In this document: positions 14,826 to 23,301 of the stretch, in pieces
Numbering within the stretch: position 1 is the first letter of the stretch
Layout of the letters: each line of letters begins with the position of its first letter
Assembly: GCA_031460175.1 (NCBI GenBank)
Contig: JAVKGW010000006.1
Span: 62,001-126,000 of the forward strand
Length of the DNA: 64,000 bases
Direction: 5' to 3'
Source: Armatimonadota bacterium
Lineage (GTDB): Bacteria > Sysuimicrobiota > Sysuimicrobiia > Sysuimicrobiales > Sysuimicrobiaceae
The notes under the pieces: model-generated
Told to the model about the DNA's origin: nothing
What the model saw: the letters and a program-made list of their open reading frames with translations, nothing else
Databases searched by the model: none
Program-made: the position numbers and the translations under genes

Positions 14826-15995
14826 TCAAGGGCGCAGGCGCAGCCAGGCGGTGGCCCCGGCCGCGGCCATCCAGGCGGCGGAGAGGAGGAGCACTGGCCG
14901 CGGACCCAGGCTCTCGAGGAGCACGCCGGCAAGGAGGGGGGCCAGAATTCCGCGCACGCCAATGAGGGAGGTGTAGGCTCCCGCGTAATGCACCACCAGG
15001 TGCGGGGGTGCGAGCTCCATCGTCGTGGTCATCCACGCGAGCTCCACCGCGGCGATGAGGAATCCATCCGCGGCTGCGGGCATGAGGGCCACCCACGCGG
15101 AGGGAGCAAGGGCGTAGAGCAGGGGGGTGAGGGGAGAGAGCACGAGCGCTCTGCGCAGGGTAGTAAGCCCGCTCGACTGGTCAATGGTTCTCCCCCATAG
15201 GAAGAAGCCTACCACGGAGGCTGCGTTGGAGATGGCGGCCAGGATCCCGACCTGGGTGTGCCGGGCCTGGAGGACGTCCACCAGCAGAAGGGGGAGTGCC
15301 GGCGCCATGGTCCACCCGCCGAACCCGAACGCGAAGGTGGCCACGAGTACCCACCGGAACCGTCCGTCCGCCCACGCGGCGTGCCACACCTCCCGCAGGG
15401 AGGGTCGGGGAGGAGATGCGGGGAGACGGGGAGGCCGGATGCGGCTGTAAGCCAGGGCACCCGCCACGCCGAACAGGGCCGCGGCGGGAAGGACCACCTG
15501 GGGACCGAACCGTTCCAGGAGAGGGCCTGCCAGGAGGGAACCCAGGATGGAGGCACAGCTGAGCCCGGTGCGTACCAGGCCCAGCAGGGTGCCCCGGGAT
15601 TCCTGCGGGTAGAGGAGCTGCACCGTGGCCGCGTAGGCGGGGGTGGTGATGCCGTTTACGGCGTGGTAGGCAAGCACCAGGACCGCGAAGGCATCCGGAT
15701 GTGTGATCGCCGGGGTGAGCAAGAAGAGGCTGCGGGCCAGCACACCCGGCCACACAAGGTACGGGACAGGATTCCGACCTGCCACCACCACGCTCCAGTA
15801 AGCGGCAAGCAGCAGCCCCACCGCGGGACCGGCGACCACCAGGGAGACCAGGAACGGGCTGGCGCCCATCCGGCGGGCGGTGACCCCGAGGAAGGGGATC
15901 ACCATCCCGCTGAAGATGCCGAACAGCAAAGCCCCGGTGAGGTCCCACAGGAATGCCAGACGGGCCCTTGGGCGCAAGGGAGGGACCCAGCGCAC
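14826..15995 (-). CDS. MFS transporter
   Basis: 389-residue inner-membrane protein with about 11-12 hydrophobic helices in two halves (LTGALLFGIFSGMVIPFLG; SLVVAGPAVGLLLAAYW; YAGAYTSLIGVRGILAPL). A loop with RMGASPF between helices 1-2 and 2-3 follows the MFS pattern. The GTG at 15995 is chosen because the residues upstream of it are hydrophilic and unlike a transporter, and because a TATACT box lies 7 nt ahead, which would give a leaderless mRNA. Substrate unknown. Confidence 0.8.
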   Translation of the reverse strand: MRWVPPLRPRARLAFLWDLTGALLFGIFSGMVIPFLGVTARRMGASPFLVSLVVAGPAVGLLLAAYWSVVVAGRNPVPYLVWPGVLARSLFLLTPAITHPDAFAVLVLAYHAVNGITTPAYAATVQLLYPQESRGTLLGLVRTGLSCASILGSLLAGPLLERFGPQVVLPAAALFGVAGALAYSRIRPPRLPASPPRPSLREVWHAAWADGRFRWVLVATFAFGFGGWTMAPALPLLLVDVLQARHTQVGILAAISNAASVVGFFLWGRTIDQSSGLTTLRRALVLSPLTPLLYALAPSAWVALMPAAADGFLIAAVELAWMTTTMELAPPHLVVHYAGAYTSLIGVRGILAPLLAGVLLESLGPRPVLLLSAAWMAAAGATAWLRLRP

Positions 15996-16080
15996 AGACC
16001 GTAGTATAGCGCAGGGTCGGGTAGGAGAATTCCCGAAGGGGGGCGAATGCCCTTCCCAGAACGCCTTGCGGAGGTGCCCG

Positions 16081-16143
16081 GTGGACGTCCTGCTGTGGGT
16101 GCTCATCGCCCTGCTCCTCTACCTGGTGTTCTTTCAGGGCTAG
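16081..16143 (+). CDS. Putative 20-residue single-pass membrane micropeptide
   Basis: GTG preceded by GGAGG with a 6-nt spacer, an optimal ribosome-binding site. The product VDVLLWVLIALLLYLVFFQG is one uninterrupted hydrophobic helix. It sits between the divergent MFS gene and the solute-binding protein genes, 98 nt before the next start. Too short for homology, so support is the ribosome-binding site and composition only. Confidence 0.4.
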   Translation: MDVLLWVLIALLLYLVFFQG

Positions 16144-16241
16144 CGGCAAATACCCAAGCATGCAGGTGGGTGGAGCGGAGGAAACCCGGTGCGAGGGGCG
16201 AATCTCGCTTTTCTCAGACACAGCCTGACGAGGTGGTGAAG

Positions 16242-17309
16242 ATGGGAGGAGGCGGGAGGCTGGTTCGAGCGGGCCCGTGGGTGATCGTGGGGTTGGCCCT
16301 GATCGGCTGGCTGCTGGCTCCCGCGGGCGGAGCCGCGCCGTCCCGGGAGTGGGATCAGGTCATCCAGGCCGCGCGGCGAGAGGGCCGTTTGGTGGTCTAC
16401 GACGCCTTTGGAGGGGCGGTCCCCACGGTGCAGTACGCCGCGGAGCGGTTCGAGGCCATGCATCGGGTGAAGGTCGAGATCGCCGTGATGCGGGCCAGCG
16501 AGTCCATCGAGCGCATCCGGGTGGAGCAACGGGCCGGTCGGGCCATCGCGGACCTGGTGACCGCGGGCTCCGGGACCACCCGCCCCATGCTGGACGAGGG
16601 CGTTCTGCGTCCCTTCGAGGGACTTCCCAGCGCTCCACGGATCGCGCCGCAGGTCCGGTTAAAGGTTCAGGAGTGGGAGCTGCAGCAGTACCTTCTGCCC
16701 TTCCTGATCCAGCTGTACGGGATCCTGGTCAACACGAGCCTGGTGCGGCCCGAGGAGGAGCCGAAGAGCTGGAGCGATCTCGCGGATCCCCGATGGCGTG
16801 GCCGGCTCATCATGGACGATCCCAGGGCGCCGGGAGGGGGTCAGGTCCTCTTCCAGGTGACCTACCGGGCGCTGGGGCGGAGGTTCCAGGAAGATCTCGC
16901 GGCCCAGCGGCCGTTCCTCACCCGGGGAATCGCGGACGCGGCCAGCCGGGTCGCCCGGGGAGAGTTCGCGGTGATGGCCCCCTTTGCCCTGGGGCTCTAC
17001 CCGCGTGTTCGCGGAGGGCCCGTGAAGCTCATTATCCCCCGGGAGGGGGCCCCCTATGTCCCCCTGGGCGTCTCCCTGCCGCGGCGCAGCGATCACCCGA
17101 ACGCGGCGGTGGCCTTCAGCGAGTTCCTCCTCTCCCGGGAGGTTCAGGTCCGACTGATGCACGATTTCATCCTGCCGGTGGTGCGCGGGTATGATCAGCA
17201 GGCGCCGGAAGAGGTCCGGCCGTTCCTGCGGGCCCGGCTGTGGGACACCGTGGTGGATCCCCGGGTAGAGCCCGAGTATCTCCGGCGGGCAAGCGAAATC
17301 TACCGGTAG
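16242..17309 (+). CDS. Periplasmic solute-binding protein (FbpA-like), copy 1
   Basis: 355 residues with a signal sequence (WVIVGLALIGWLLAPAGGAA). The mature part follows family-1 extracellular binding proteins: REGRLVVYDAFGG, a mid-protein LYGILVNTSLV, PKSWSDLADPRWRGRL and GEFAVMAPF. These steps are typical of iron(III)/thiamine/phosphonate-type binding proteins. ATG 16242 is chosen with GAGGTGG upstream; GTGs at 16233 and 16236 are alternatives. Closely related to the next gene in length and motifs, a tandem duplication. No permease or ATPase gene is adjacent, so the ligand and transporter are unknown. Confidence 0.85.
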   Translation: MGGGGRLVRAGPWVIVGLALIGWLLAPAGGAAPSREWDQVIQAARREGRLVVYDAFGGAVPTVQYAAERFEAMHRVKVEIAVMRASESIERIRVEQRAGRAIADLVTAGSGTTRPMLDEGVLRPFEGLPSAPRIAPQVRLKVQEWELQQYLLPFLIQLYGILVNTSLVRPEEEPKSWSDLADPRWRGRLIMDDPRAPGGGQVLFQVTYRALGRRFQEDLAAQRPFLTRGIADAASRVARGEFAVMAPFALGLYPRVRGGPVKLIIPREGAPYVPLGVSLPRRSDHPNAAVAFSEFLLSREVQVRLMHDFILPVVRGYDQQAPEEVRPFLRARLWDTVVDPRVEPEYLRRASEIYR

Positions 17310-17324
17310 CGGAGGGACCTAAGC

Positions 17325-18371
17325 ATGCGTCGGATCCTCCAAGCAGTCATCCTCGTCCTCGCGTTGGCCGGGTGGAGCCATGAGGTGGCGGGAAGCCCCG
17401 GGGGCCTCTGGGCCCAGGTGGTGGCCGCGGCCCGGAGGGAGGGAACCCTGGTCCTCTACGACGGGCACGGAGGGGCGCTTCCCACCATCCAGTTCGCCGC
17501 GGACCTGTTCCAGAAAACGTACGGCATCCGGGTGGAGATGAGCGTGATGCGGGCCAGCGAGGCCCAGGAGCGGGTGCGGATCGAGCAGCGGGCGGGCCGA
17601 CCGCTCGCGGACCTCGTCACCGTGGGTCCGAGCCAGGCCTGGCAGATGAAGAAGCTGCAGCAAACCGTGCAGCCCCTCGGAGACCTTCCCAGCAGGAAGA
17701 GGGTGGCCGCGCAGATCCGGCTGAAGCTGCAGGAGTGGGAGATCGAAGACGTCATGCTCGTGGAAGCCGTGCAGCTCTACGGCATCCTGATCAACACCCG
17801 GCTGGTCCCTCCCGGAGAGGAACCCCGAAGCTGGATGGACCTTCTGGATCCCCGGTGGCGGGGCAGGATGATCGCGGACGACCCCCGGGCCTTCGGCGGG
17901 GGATCCGTGTTCTTCGCCGCCACCTACAAGCGACTCGGGCGGGGGTACCACGAGCAACTGGCGGGGCAGCGTCCCTTCTTCACGAGGGCCATCGCGGAGG
18001 CCGCGAACCGGGTGGCGCGGGGAGAGTTCGCCTTGATGTACCCGTTTGCCCTGGGGTTGTATCCGCGGGTCCGGGACCTCCCCAACGTGAAGGTGATCAT
18101 CCCCCGGGAGGGCGCGCCCTACGTGCTGCAGGGGGTTTCGATCCCGCGGGAGGTACCGCACCCCAATGCCGCCCGGCTCTTCGCGGAGCTGCTCCTCTCG
18201 GATGCCGTCCAGCGGAATCTCTACGAGAATTTCGTCCTGCCCGCCGTGGCGGGTTTCATCCGTCAGGCGCCGTCCGAACAGCGAACCCTCCTGGGGGTTC
18301 CCCTGTGGGAGACCTCGGATCCCCCGAGGGGAGAGGAGCTCCTCCGACTCGCCTCGGAGATCTATCGCTGA
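17325..18371 (+). CDS. Periplasmic solute-binding protein (FbpA-like), copy 2
   Basis: 348 residues with a signal sequence (ILQAVILVLALAGWSHEVAG). Shares with copy 1 REGTLVLYDGHGG, VMRASEAQERVRIEQRAGR, the LYGILINTRLV core, DPRWRGRMIADDPRA and the terminal ASEIYR, so the two arose by duplication. Only 15 nt separate them, which suggests one mRNA. They differ in the pocket-flanking stretch after QEWE (IEDVMLVEAVQ against LQQYLLPFLIQ), so ligand preference may have diverged. The FAD oxidoreductase follows 32 nt later and may act on the imported compound (inference). Confidence 0.85.
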   Translation: MRRILQAVILVLALAGWSHEVAGSPGGLWAQVVAAARREGTLVLYDGHGGALPTIQFAADLFQKTYGIRVEMSVMRASEAQERVRIEQRAGRPLADLVTVGPSQAWQMKKLQQTVQPLGDLPSRKRVAAQIRLKLQEWEIEDVMLVEAVQLYGILINTRLVPPGEEPRSWMDLLDPRWRGRMIADDPRAFGGGSVFFAATYKRLGRGYHEQLAGQRPFFTRAIAEAANRVARGEFALMYPFALGLYPRVRDLPNVKVIIPREGAPYVLQGVSIPREVPHPNAARLFAELLLSDAVQRNLYENFVLPAVAGFIRQAPSEQRTLLGVPLWETSDPPRGEELLRLASEIYR

Positions 18372-18403
18372 GGCTCGGCCCGTGGGAGAGGGCGGTTCGG
18401 GTC

Positions 18404-19717
18404 ATGGCGCCTCAGGTGCGAACCCGCACGGCTCGCCGGGAGTCCGGAGCGCGGTGGCGGCTGGAGGGGGAGGTCTGCGTGGTGGGGTCCGGGATCGCGG
18501 GGATCTCCGCCGCCCTGGAAGCCGCCCGACTCGGCCGGGAGGTGGTGCTCGTGGAGGGGGCTCCCTTCATCGGGGGCCAGGCGGTGGGGGCTCCCATCGG
18601 CACCATCGCGGGGCTCTTTTCCTGCGGCCAGAACCCTCACCAGCTGACCCATCTCGTGGCGGACGAGCTCCTGGCCGCCCTGGAACGGGAGGGCGCGGTG
18701 TACCGTCGCTACTCGGAGAAGGCCCGCACCATCGTCCTGGTCTACGACGAGGTGGCGCTGGGGCGCTGGATGGAGCGGGAGGTACACCGGCGGGGGATTC
18801 GAGCGGTGACGGGGGCCGTCCTGCGGGAGGTGCGGCGGGAGGGGGCGAGGATCCACTCCCTCTCCTTCCTCACGCGGTTTGGGGATCTGGAGGTAAAGGC
18901 CTCCATGTACATCGACGCCACGGGGGACGCCGCGGTGGCCTGGTTTGCGGGACTCCCCTGCCGGGAACCGGATCGTCCCATTTACGGGTCGCAGATGGCG
19001 GTCCTGGAGGGCGTGCGGGATGAGTTGCTCCTGCCGGAATCGGCTTTCTTCGCCCGGCTCCAGTCCGTCCTGCAAGAGAAGGGGGACCGCTACGGGTTGG
19101 GACGGAAGGACGGGCTCGTGTTCCTGTTCCCCGGGCGGGGCATGGCCATCGTAAACATGACCCACGTGCAGACTCCTCTCGAACCGGCCGCCTTCACCCG
19201 CCGGAGCCTGGAAGGCAAGGATCAGGTAGATCGGGCGATCCAGCTGCTGCGGGAAGAGTTCCCGGAGGCGTTCGGGAGGGCACGGGTTCGGGTGTACGGG
19301 CAGCTGGGGATCCGGCAGACCCGGTGGATCGTGGGAAGGTACCAACTGTCCGTGGAGGACGTCCGGACGGGCAGGAGGTTCGAGGACGCGGTTGCCCGCA
19401 CCGCGTGGCCCATCGAGCTCCACGACCGGGCGGAAGGGTATTACTGGGAGCCCTTTGAAGAGGGCCACGTACACTACGTGCCCCTCCGGAGCCTGATCCC
19501 AGAGGGGACGGAGAATCTCCTGGCGGTGGGGCGTTGCATCGACGCGGACCCTCTGGCCCTCTCCAGCGTACGGGTGATGGGACCCTGCATCGCCATGGGG
19601 GCCGCGGCCGCACACGTAGCAGACCTCTGCCTCGGGCGCTCCACCCCCGCGCAGGGGGTGGACCTGGAGGCCCTTGCCGAACGACTTCGACCGAACCTGG
19701 AGGATTCCGCTTCCTAA
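18404..19717 (+). CDS. FAD-dependent oxidoreductase (FAD_oxidored type)
   Basis: 437 residues. The N-terminal dinucleotide site VVGSGIAGISAALEAARLG is followed by VLVEGAPFIGGQA, typical of the FAD_oxidored (PF12831-like) family. YIDATGDAAVAWFAG marks the second FAD segment and NLLAVGRCIDAD the C-terminal FAD-binding stretch. ATG at 18404 lies about 20 residues before the glycine motif; the frame upstream of it is a shadow of the binding-protein gene. No signal peptide is seen. Substrate unknown; context suggests catabolism of whatever the tandem binding proteins bring in. Last gene before a new promoter. Confidence 0.85.
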   Translation: MAPQVRTRTARRESGARWRLEGEVCVVGSGIAGISAALEAARLGREVVLVEGAPFIGGQAVGAPIGTIAGLFSCGQNPHQLTHLVADELLAALEREGAVYRRYSEKARTIVLVYDEVALGRWMEREVHRRGIRAVTGAVLREVRREGARIHSLSFLTRFGDLEVKASMYIDATGDAAVAWFAGLPCREPDRPIYGSQMAVLEGVRDELLLPESAFFARLQSVLQEKGDRYGLGRKDGLVFLFPGRGMAIVNMTHVQTPLEPAAFTRRSLEGKDQVDRAIQLLREEFPEAFGRARVRVYGQLGIRQTRWIVGRYQLSVEDVRTGRRFEDAVARTAWPIELHDRAEGYYWEPFEEGHVHYVPLRSLIPEGTENLLAVGRCIDADPLALSSVRVMGPCIAMGAAAAHVADLCLGRSTPAQGVDLEALAERLRPNLEDSAS

Positions 19718-19730
19718 CCCCGCGACCGAC

Positions 19731-19760
19731 TTGACAGAGAATTCGGAGTCCCTCTAAGCT
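19731..19760 (+). promoter_or_regulatory. Promoter ahead of the c-di-GMP riboswitch
   Basis: TTGACA (19731-19736), 18-nt spacer, TAAGCT (19755-19760). Transcription would begin near 19767, about 10 nt before the riboswitch P1 stem. Confidence 0.65.
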
Positions 19761-19775
19761 CTGAAAAAAGTAAAC

Positions 19776-19866
19776 GAGCCTCCCGAAAGGGCAAACCCGC
19801 AGCAATGCGGGGGCGCAAAGCTGACGGGACCGCGGACGCGGTTGGCTGGGCTGCCGAAGGAGGCGC
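19776..19866 (+). promoter_or_regulatory. Cyclic di-GMP-I (GEMM) riboswitch aptamer
   Basis: Contains the family's invariant pieces in order: AGGGCAAACC, a P2 hairpin CCCGCA-GCAA-TGCGGG with a GNRA tetraloop, GGCGCAAAGC, then P3 and CTGCCGAAGG. P1 closes GCCTCC (19778-19783) with GGAGGC (19859-19864). The GNRA loop docking against P3 is characteristic of class I aptamers. It precedes a terminator and a secreted FG-GAP protein gene, so c-di-GMP probably controls transcription read-through. Ligand-on or ligand-off logic cannot be settled by eye. Confidence 0.88.
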
Positions 19867-19871
19867 GAGGA

Positions 19872-19915
19872 GGCTGGGGAGACTCCGGTGCAAGGATCCC
19901 CGGCCTGTTTTGTTG
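19872..19915 (+). terminator. Riboswitch expression-platform terminator
   Basis: GGCTGGGGA (19872-19880) pairs with TCCCCGGCC (19897-19905) through one G-U pair and is followed by TGTTTTGTTGT. It begins 5-8 nt after the aptamer P1, the normal place for an intrinsic terminator controlled by a riboswitch. 19916-19990 then holds only leader and the ribosome-binding site. Confidence 0.75.
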
Positions 19916-19990
19916 TGCCCTCCTGTGGACCCTACCGTCCGACCAGAACGGTTCCCCGCAGCGAAAAACATCTCGGGACGAGGTGAGGCC

Positions 19991-21697
19991 ATGCGACCAG
20001 TACGGGTAATCTGTGCTGCGGTTCTGGCTGCATTTCTGGGGGTACAGGGGATTCCCCCTGTTTTCTCTCAGAATGTCGGGAGTATTCAATTTCAGGACGT
20101 GACGGATCAGGTTTTCCCCTATCCGGTCCGACCTCTTTACGGTGAGAGCCACGGGCAATCCTGGGGCTTCATTGCGGTGGGGGACTACGACGGGGACGGC
20201 TGGGACGACCTCTACATCAATGAGATGAGCATGGTCCACACCGTAGAGCACCAGAACATTCACGGGCGGCCTCAATCCGGATATCTCCTGCGGAATACGG
20301 GAGGCCGATTCGTGGACGAAACCTACAAATTGCCGGTTATTGATGAGGACACGGAGCACCGGCATGCGGCGGTGTGGTGCGATTTCGACAACGACGGGGA
20401 TGAGGATTTGCTTTTGGGCACCGGGATGGACGACGAATTCCCCTTGGGACATCCGGAGCGCATGACCGGAAATCTGGACGTGTGGCTCCGGAACGACGGC
20501 ACCCACTTCACCGACGTGAGCCGGCAGGTGACCGTGGAAGGGTACGACACCCGGCACAGCAAGGTGTTCCACGGGTACACCTGTGCGGATGTAGACGGGA
20601 ACGGGTGGCCCGACATTCTCCTCCAGAACAAAAAGGCCCCGGAGGTGTACGGGAGCGGGGGGACTCCCGTCTTCCGTTTGTACCTGAATCTGGGGGGCTT
20701 TCGTTATCGGGAGGCCGCGGCGGAACGGGGCTTCAAGGACACGGAATACCCCACAAGCAACATTGATCCCTGGGGCTTGGGTTGCTATGACTTCAACGGG
20801 GTCCGAGGCATGGACTGCCGTTCTGCAGGGGGGAATCTGGGCCGCTGGATCCTCAATAAAGGCGGCGGGTTCTTCGATGTCCACACGGGAGTATACCGGC
20901 CTATTGCGGACCTCAACGCCTACAGCAACGACCTCGCCTGGGCCGACTACAACGGGGACGGGCTCATTGACCATTCGGATGCCGGATTGACACAGATCGT
21001 GCGGATCTTCGTCAACAACGGGTCCACGGTCCACAATGATGGGATGGCCGATTCCACTAAGGCAGCGGCTTCGAATCGGGTGCGCCTGCGCAGCACTGCT
21101 GCCTTGGATGCCGACAACGATGGGGATGCGGATCTCTTCGTCACGGTCGAAGGTTCGGGTCCGCAGACGCCGGATGGATGGACGACCAAGGCTCCGGATC
21201 TGTTCTTCCGCAACGACAATATGACATTCGTGGAAATGGCCAGGCAGGTCGGACTAGACGGCGGAATTTGCGTGGGTAAGCGGGCGGATTCTCGGCCCGC
21301 GGATCACTGCGCGGGAGGTGGCGGGGCTGCGGTCGTCGACTACGACCGGGATGGCCGGCTGGATCTTGTGGTTTCCTACACGCCCTGGTTCAAGCCTGCC
21401 GGGGGTGTGGAGCGGGTGCGGGTGTACCGCAACGTGACCCAGAATCCCGGGAACTGGATCGGGGTGATCGTACAGGGCAGGAGATCTTTGGGGAGTCGTG
21501 TTACGGTTGAGGCGTGCGGGAAAACCCACGTCCGGCAAGTGGTGAACGACACGCATCATCTGGCCCAGAACACGCGGGCGATCCACGTGGGGTTGGGAGG
21601 GTGCACGAACCGACCTTATGTGGTCATCCAGTGGTCGGACGGGGCTGTGACCCGGACCTACCTTAGCCGGAACCGGTACCACCTGGTGAGGCGGTGA
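19991..21697 (+). CDS. Secreted FG-GAP/VCBS repeat protein with ASPIC/UnbV domain
   Basis: 568 residues with a signal peptide (about 1-27, CAAVLAAFLGVQGIPPVFS). At least six DxDxDG-type calcium-binding repeats (VGDYDGDGWDDLYIN, CDFDNDGDEDLLLG, ADVDGNGWPDILLQ, ADYNGDGLIDHSD, LDADNDGDADLFV, VDYDRDGRLDLVV) indicate an extracellular beta-propeller. An ASPIC/UnbV domain follows (about 500-565, NWIGVIVQGR, IQWSDGAV). ATG chosen with GAGGTGAGG upstream. Controlled by a c-di-GMP-I riboswitch. Its A/T content looks higher than that of neighbouring genes, a possible sign of transfer. Adhesion or matrix role is inferred. Confidence 0.88.
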   Translation: MRPVRVICAAVLAAFLGVQGIPPVFSQNVGSIQFQDVTDQVFPYPVRPLYGESHGQSWGFIAVGDYDGDGWDDLYINEMSMVHTVEHQNIHGRPQSGYLLRNTGGRFVDETYKLPVIDEDTEHRHAAVWCDFDNDGDEDLLLGTGMDDEFPLGHPERMTGNLDVWLRNDGTHFTDVSRQVTVEGYDTRHSKVFHGYTCADVDGNGWPDILLQNKKAPEVYGSGGTPVFRLYLNLGGFRYREAAAERGFKDTEYPTSNIDPWGLGCYDFNGVRGMDCRSAGGNLGRWILNKGGGFFDVHTGVYRPIADLNAYSNDLAWADYNGDGLIDHSDAGLTQIVRIFVNNGSTVHNDGMADSTKAAASNRVRLRSTAALDADNDGDADLFVTVEGSGPQTPDGWTTKAPDLFFRNDNMTFVEMARQVGLDGGICVGKRADSRPADHCAGGGGAAVVDYDRDGRLDLVVSYTPWFKPAGGVERVRVYRNVTQNPGNWIGVIVQGRRSLGSRVTVEACGKTHVRQVVNDTHHLAQNTRAIHVGLGGCTNRPYVVIQWSDGAVTRTYLSRNRYHLVRR

Positions 21698-21774
21698 GGG
21701 GGGCGGCAGGGAATTCCGGTCGAGGGGTCAAAAATCCTCCATCGTTCGGGCATGCGGGCCGGAGGAGGGAGAAA

Positions 21775-23202
21775 ATGGGGGCGACAGCACCTGTGGAGAG
21801 TCTGCAGACGCTCCTGGACCGGGTGCCGAGTCTGGTCGATCACCTGTACCGGAATCCCAAGGGGGCGCTGCGGGCCATCTTTCAGCTGTTTCCGCCCGCG
21901 GTCCTGCCGCCGGAATTCACCAACTGGCGGGACGAACAGCGGGCCCGGCGGGAGTCCGTGGCCCTCCTGGACCAATCGTTTCACATGAGCAACCTGTCCC
22001 TGAGGGGGCCGGATGCCCTGCGGCTGCTGGAAAGTCTGGCCATCAACAGTTTCCGGAACTTCGGCCCGAACCGGGCAAAGCAGTTCGTGGCGTGCTCCCC
22101 GGAAGGATACGTGATCGGGGACAACATCCTCTACGGGCTGGAAGAGGATTCGGCGGTGCTGGTCGGCTCCGAGGTCGTCCAGAACTGGGTGACCTACCAC
22201 GCGGAGACCGGCGGGTACCGGGTTCGGGTGGAGCGGGACCCCGCATGGTCCGTGAACCCCACCGGACGGCGGACGGAGTACCGGTTCCAGGTGGAGGGTC
22301 CGAAGGCCCTGGCCCTGCTGGAGAAGGCCACGGGAGGGCCGCTGCCGGAGGTGAAGTTCTTCCACTGGACGTGGCTTGTCATCGCGGGGCGGAGGGTACG
22401 GGCGTTGCGGCACAGTATGGCAGGAGTCCCGGGCATGGAGCTCTCGGGCCCGTGGGAGGACCGAGAGGTGGTGCGGACTGCCCTCGTGGAGGCTGGCAGG
22501 GAGTTCGGCCTCCGGGAGGTGGGCTCCCTCGCGTACCTCTCCAGCGGCGGGCTGGAGTCCGGGTGGGTCCCCAATCCACTTCCCGCCATCTACACCAGCC
22601 CTGACCTGCGCGCCTACCGGGAGTGGCTTCCGGCCACCGGTCAGGAGGCCAGGGGATCTCTGGGGGGGAGTTTCTACTCGCCCCGCATCGAGGACTACTA
22701 CCTGACCCCCTGGGAGTTGGGATTCGAGCACATTCTCCGGTTCGATCACGACTTCGTGGGGCGGCTCGCCCTGGAGGAGCGGGCCCGGGAGCGGCATCGG
22801 AGGAAGGTGACCCTCGTCTGGCACCCGGAGGACACCGCCCAGGTCTTCGGTTCTCTCCTGCGCCCGGGGCCGATGGCGAAGTACCTGGATCTCCCCTGGC
22901 TTCACTACGCCACCTGGCAATACGACAGGGTCCTGAGCCCGCGGGGGGAGCCGGTGGGTCTCTCCCTGTATGCTGGCTACACCTCAAACGAGCGCGCGGT
23001 GGTGGCTCTGGCGGTGGTCGACGCGGATTACAGCCAGCCCGGGACGGAAGTGGTCCTCGTGTGGGGCGAGGACGGCGGAGGTGCTCGCAGCGCGGCGTGG
23101 GTGGAACCGCACGTCCCCGTGGAGATCCGGGCCACGGTGGCTCCGGTCCCCATCAGCCAGGCGGCCCGGCAGTACCGGGCCGCCATGCGGTCCGGACGCT
23201 AG
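21775..23202 (+). CDS. GcvT-fold tetrahydrofolate-dependent enzyme, LigM/DmdA-like
   Basis: 475 residues, aminomethyltransferase (GcvT) fold. The N-terminal WRDEQRARRESVALLDQSFH and VEGPKALALLEKAT, the central GMELSGPWEDREVV and the C-terminal WELGFEHILRFDHDF-VGRLAL fit GcvT relatives such as THF-dependent aromatic O-demethylases (LigM/DesA) and dimethylsulfoniopropionate demethylase. The length suits LigM better than GcvT (about 365 residues). ATG 21775 follows GGAGGAGGGAGAA; a TCCTCC 21 nt upstream could pair with this ribosome-binding site. No glycine-cleavage partner is nearby, so demethylation is more likely than glycine cleavage; the substrate is unknown. Confidence 0.75.
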   Translation: MGATAPVESLQTLLDRVPSLVDHLYRNPKGALRAIFQLFPPAVLPPEFTNWRDEQRARRESVALLDQSFHMSNLSLRGPDALRLLESLAINSFRNFGPNRAKQFVACSPEGYVIGDNILYGLEEDSAVLVGSEVVQNWVTYHAETGGYRVRVERDPAWSVNPTGRRTEYRFQVEGPKALALLEKATGGPLPEVKFFHWTWLVIAGRRVRALRHSMAGVPGMELSGPWEDREVVRTALVEAGREFGLREVGSLAYLSSGGLESGWVPNPLPAIYTSPDLRAYREWLPATGQEARGSLGGSFYSPRIEDYYLTPWELGFEHILRFDHDFVGRLALEERARERHRRKVTLVWHPEDTAQVFGSLLRPGPMAKYLDLPWLHYATWQYDRVLSPRGEPVGLSLYAGYTSNERAVVALAVVDADYSQPGTEVVLVWGEDGGGARSAAWVEPHVPVEIRATVAPVPISQAARQYRAAMRSGR

Positions 23203-23218
23203 CAGGTCCCCGGGCCCC

Positions 23219-23248
23219 TTTACGGCTCCTCCCGCGCGGTGCTAAAAT
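23219..23248 (+). promoter_or_regulatory. Promoter of rpsU
   Basis: TTTACG (23219-23224), 18-nt spacer and TAAAAT (23243-23248), 53 nt before the rpsU start codon. Confidence 0.6.
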
Positions 23249-23301
23249 GAGCCGTCGGCGAGAGCGCCCCAGGAGTTCGGTTCCCGGAAGGAGGTGTGAG
23301 G

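Noticed and set aside
14758-14976. Extra small frames around the end of the CDGSH gene
   Set aside because: They overlap the MFS and CDGSH genes in other frames and show no motif.
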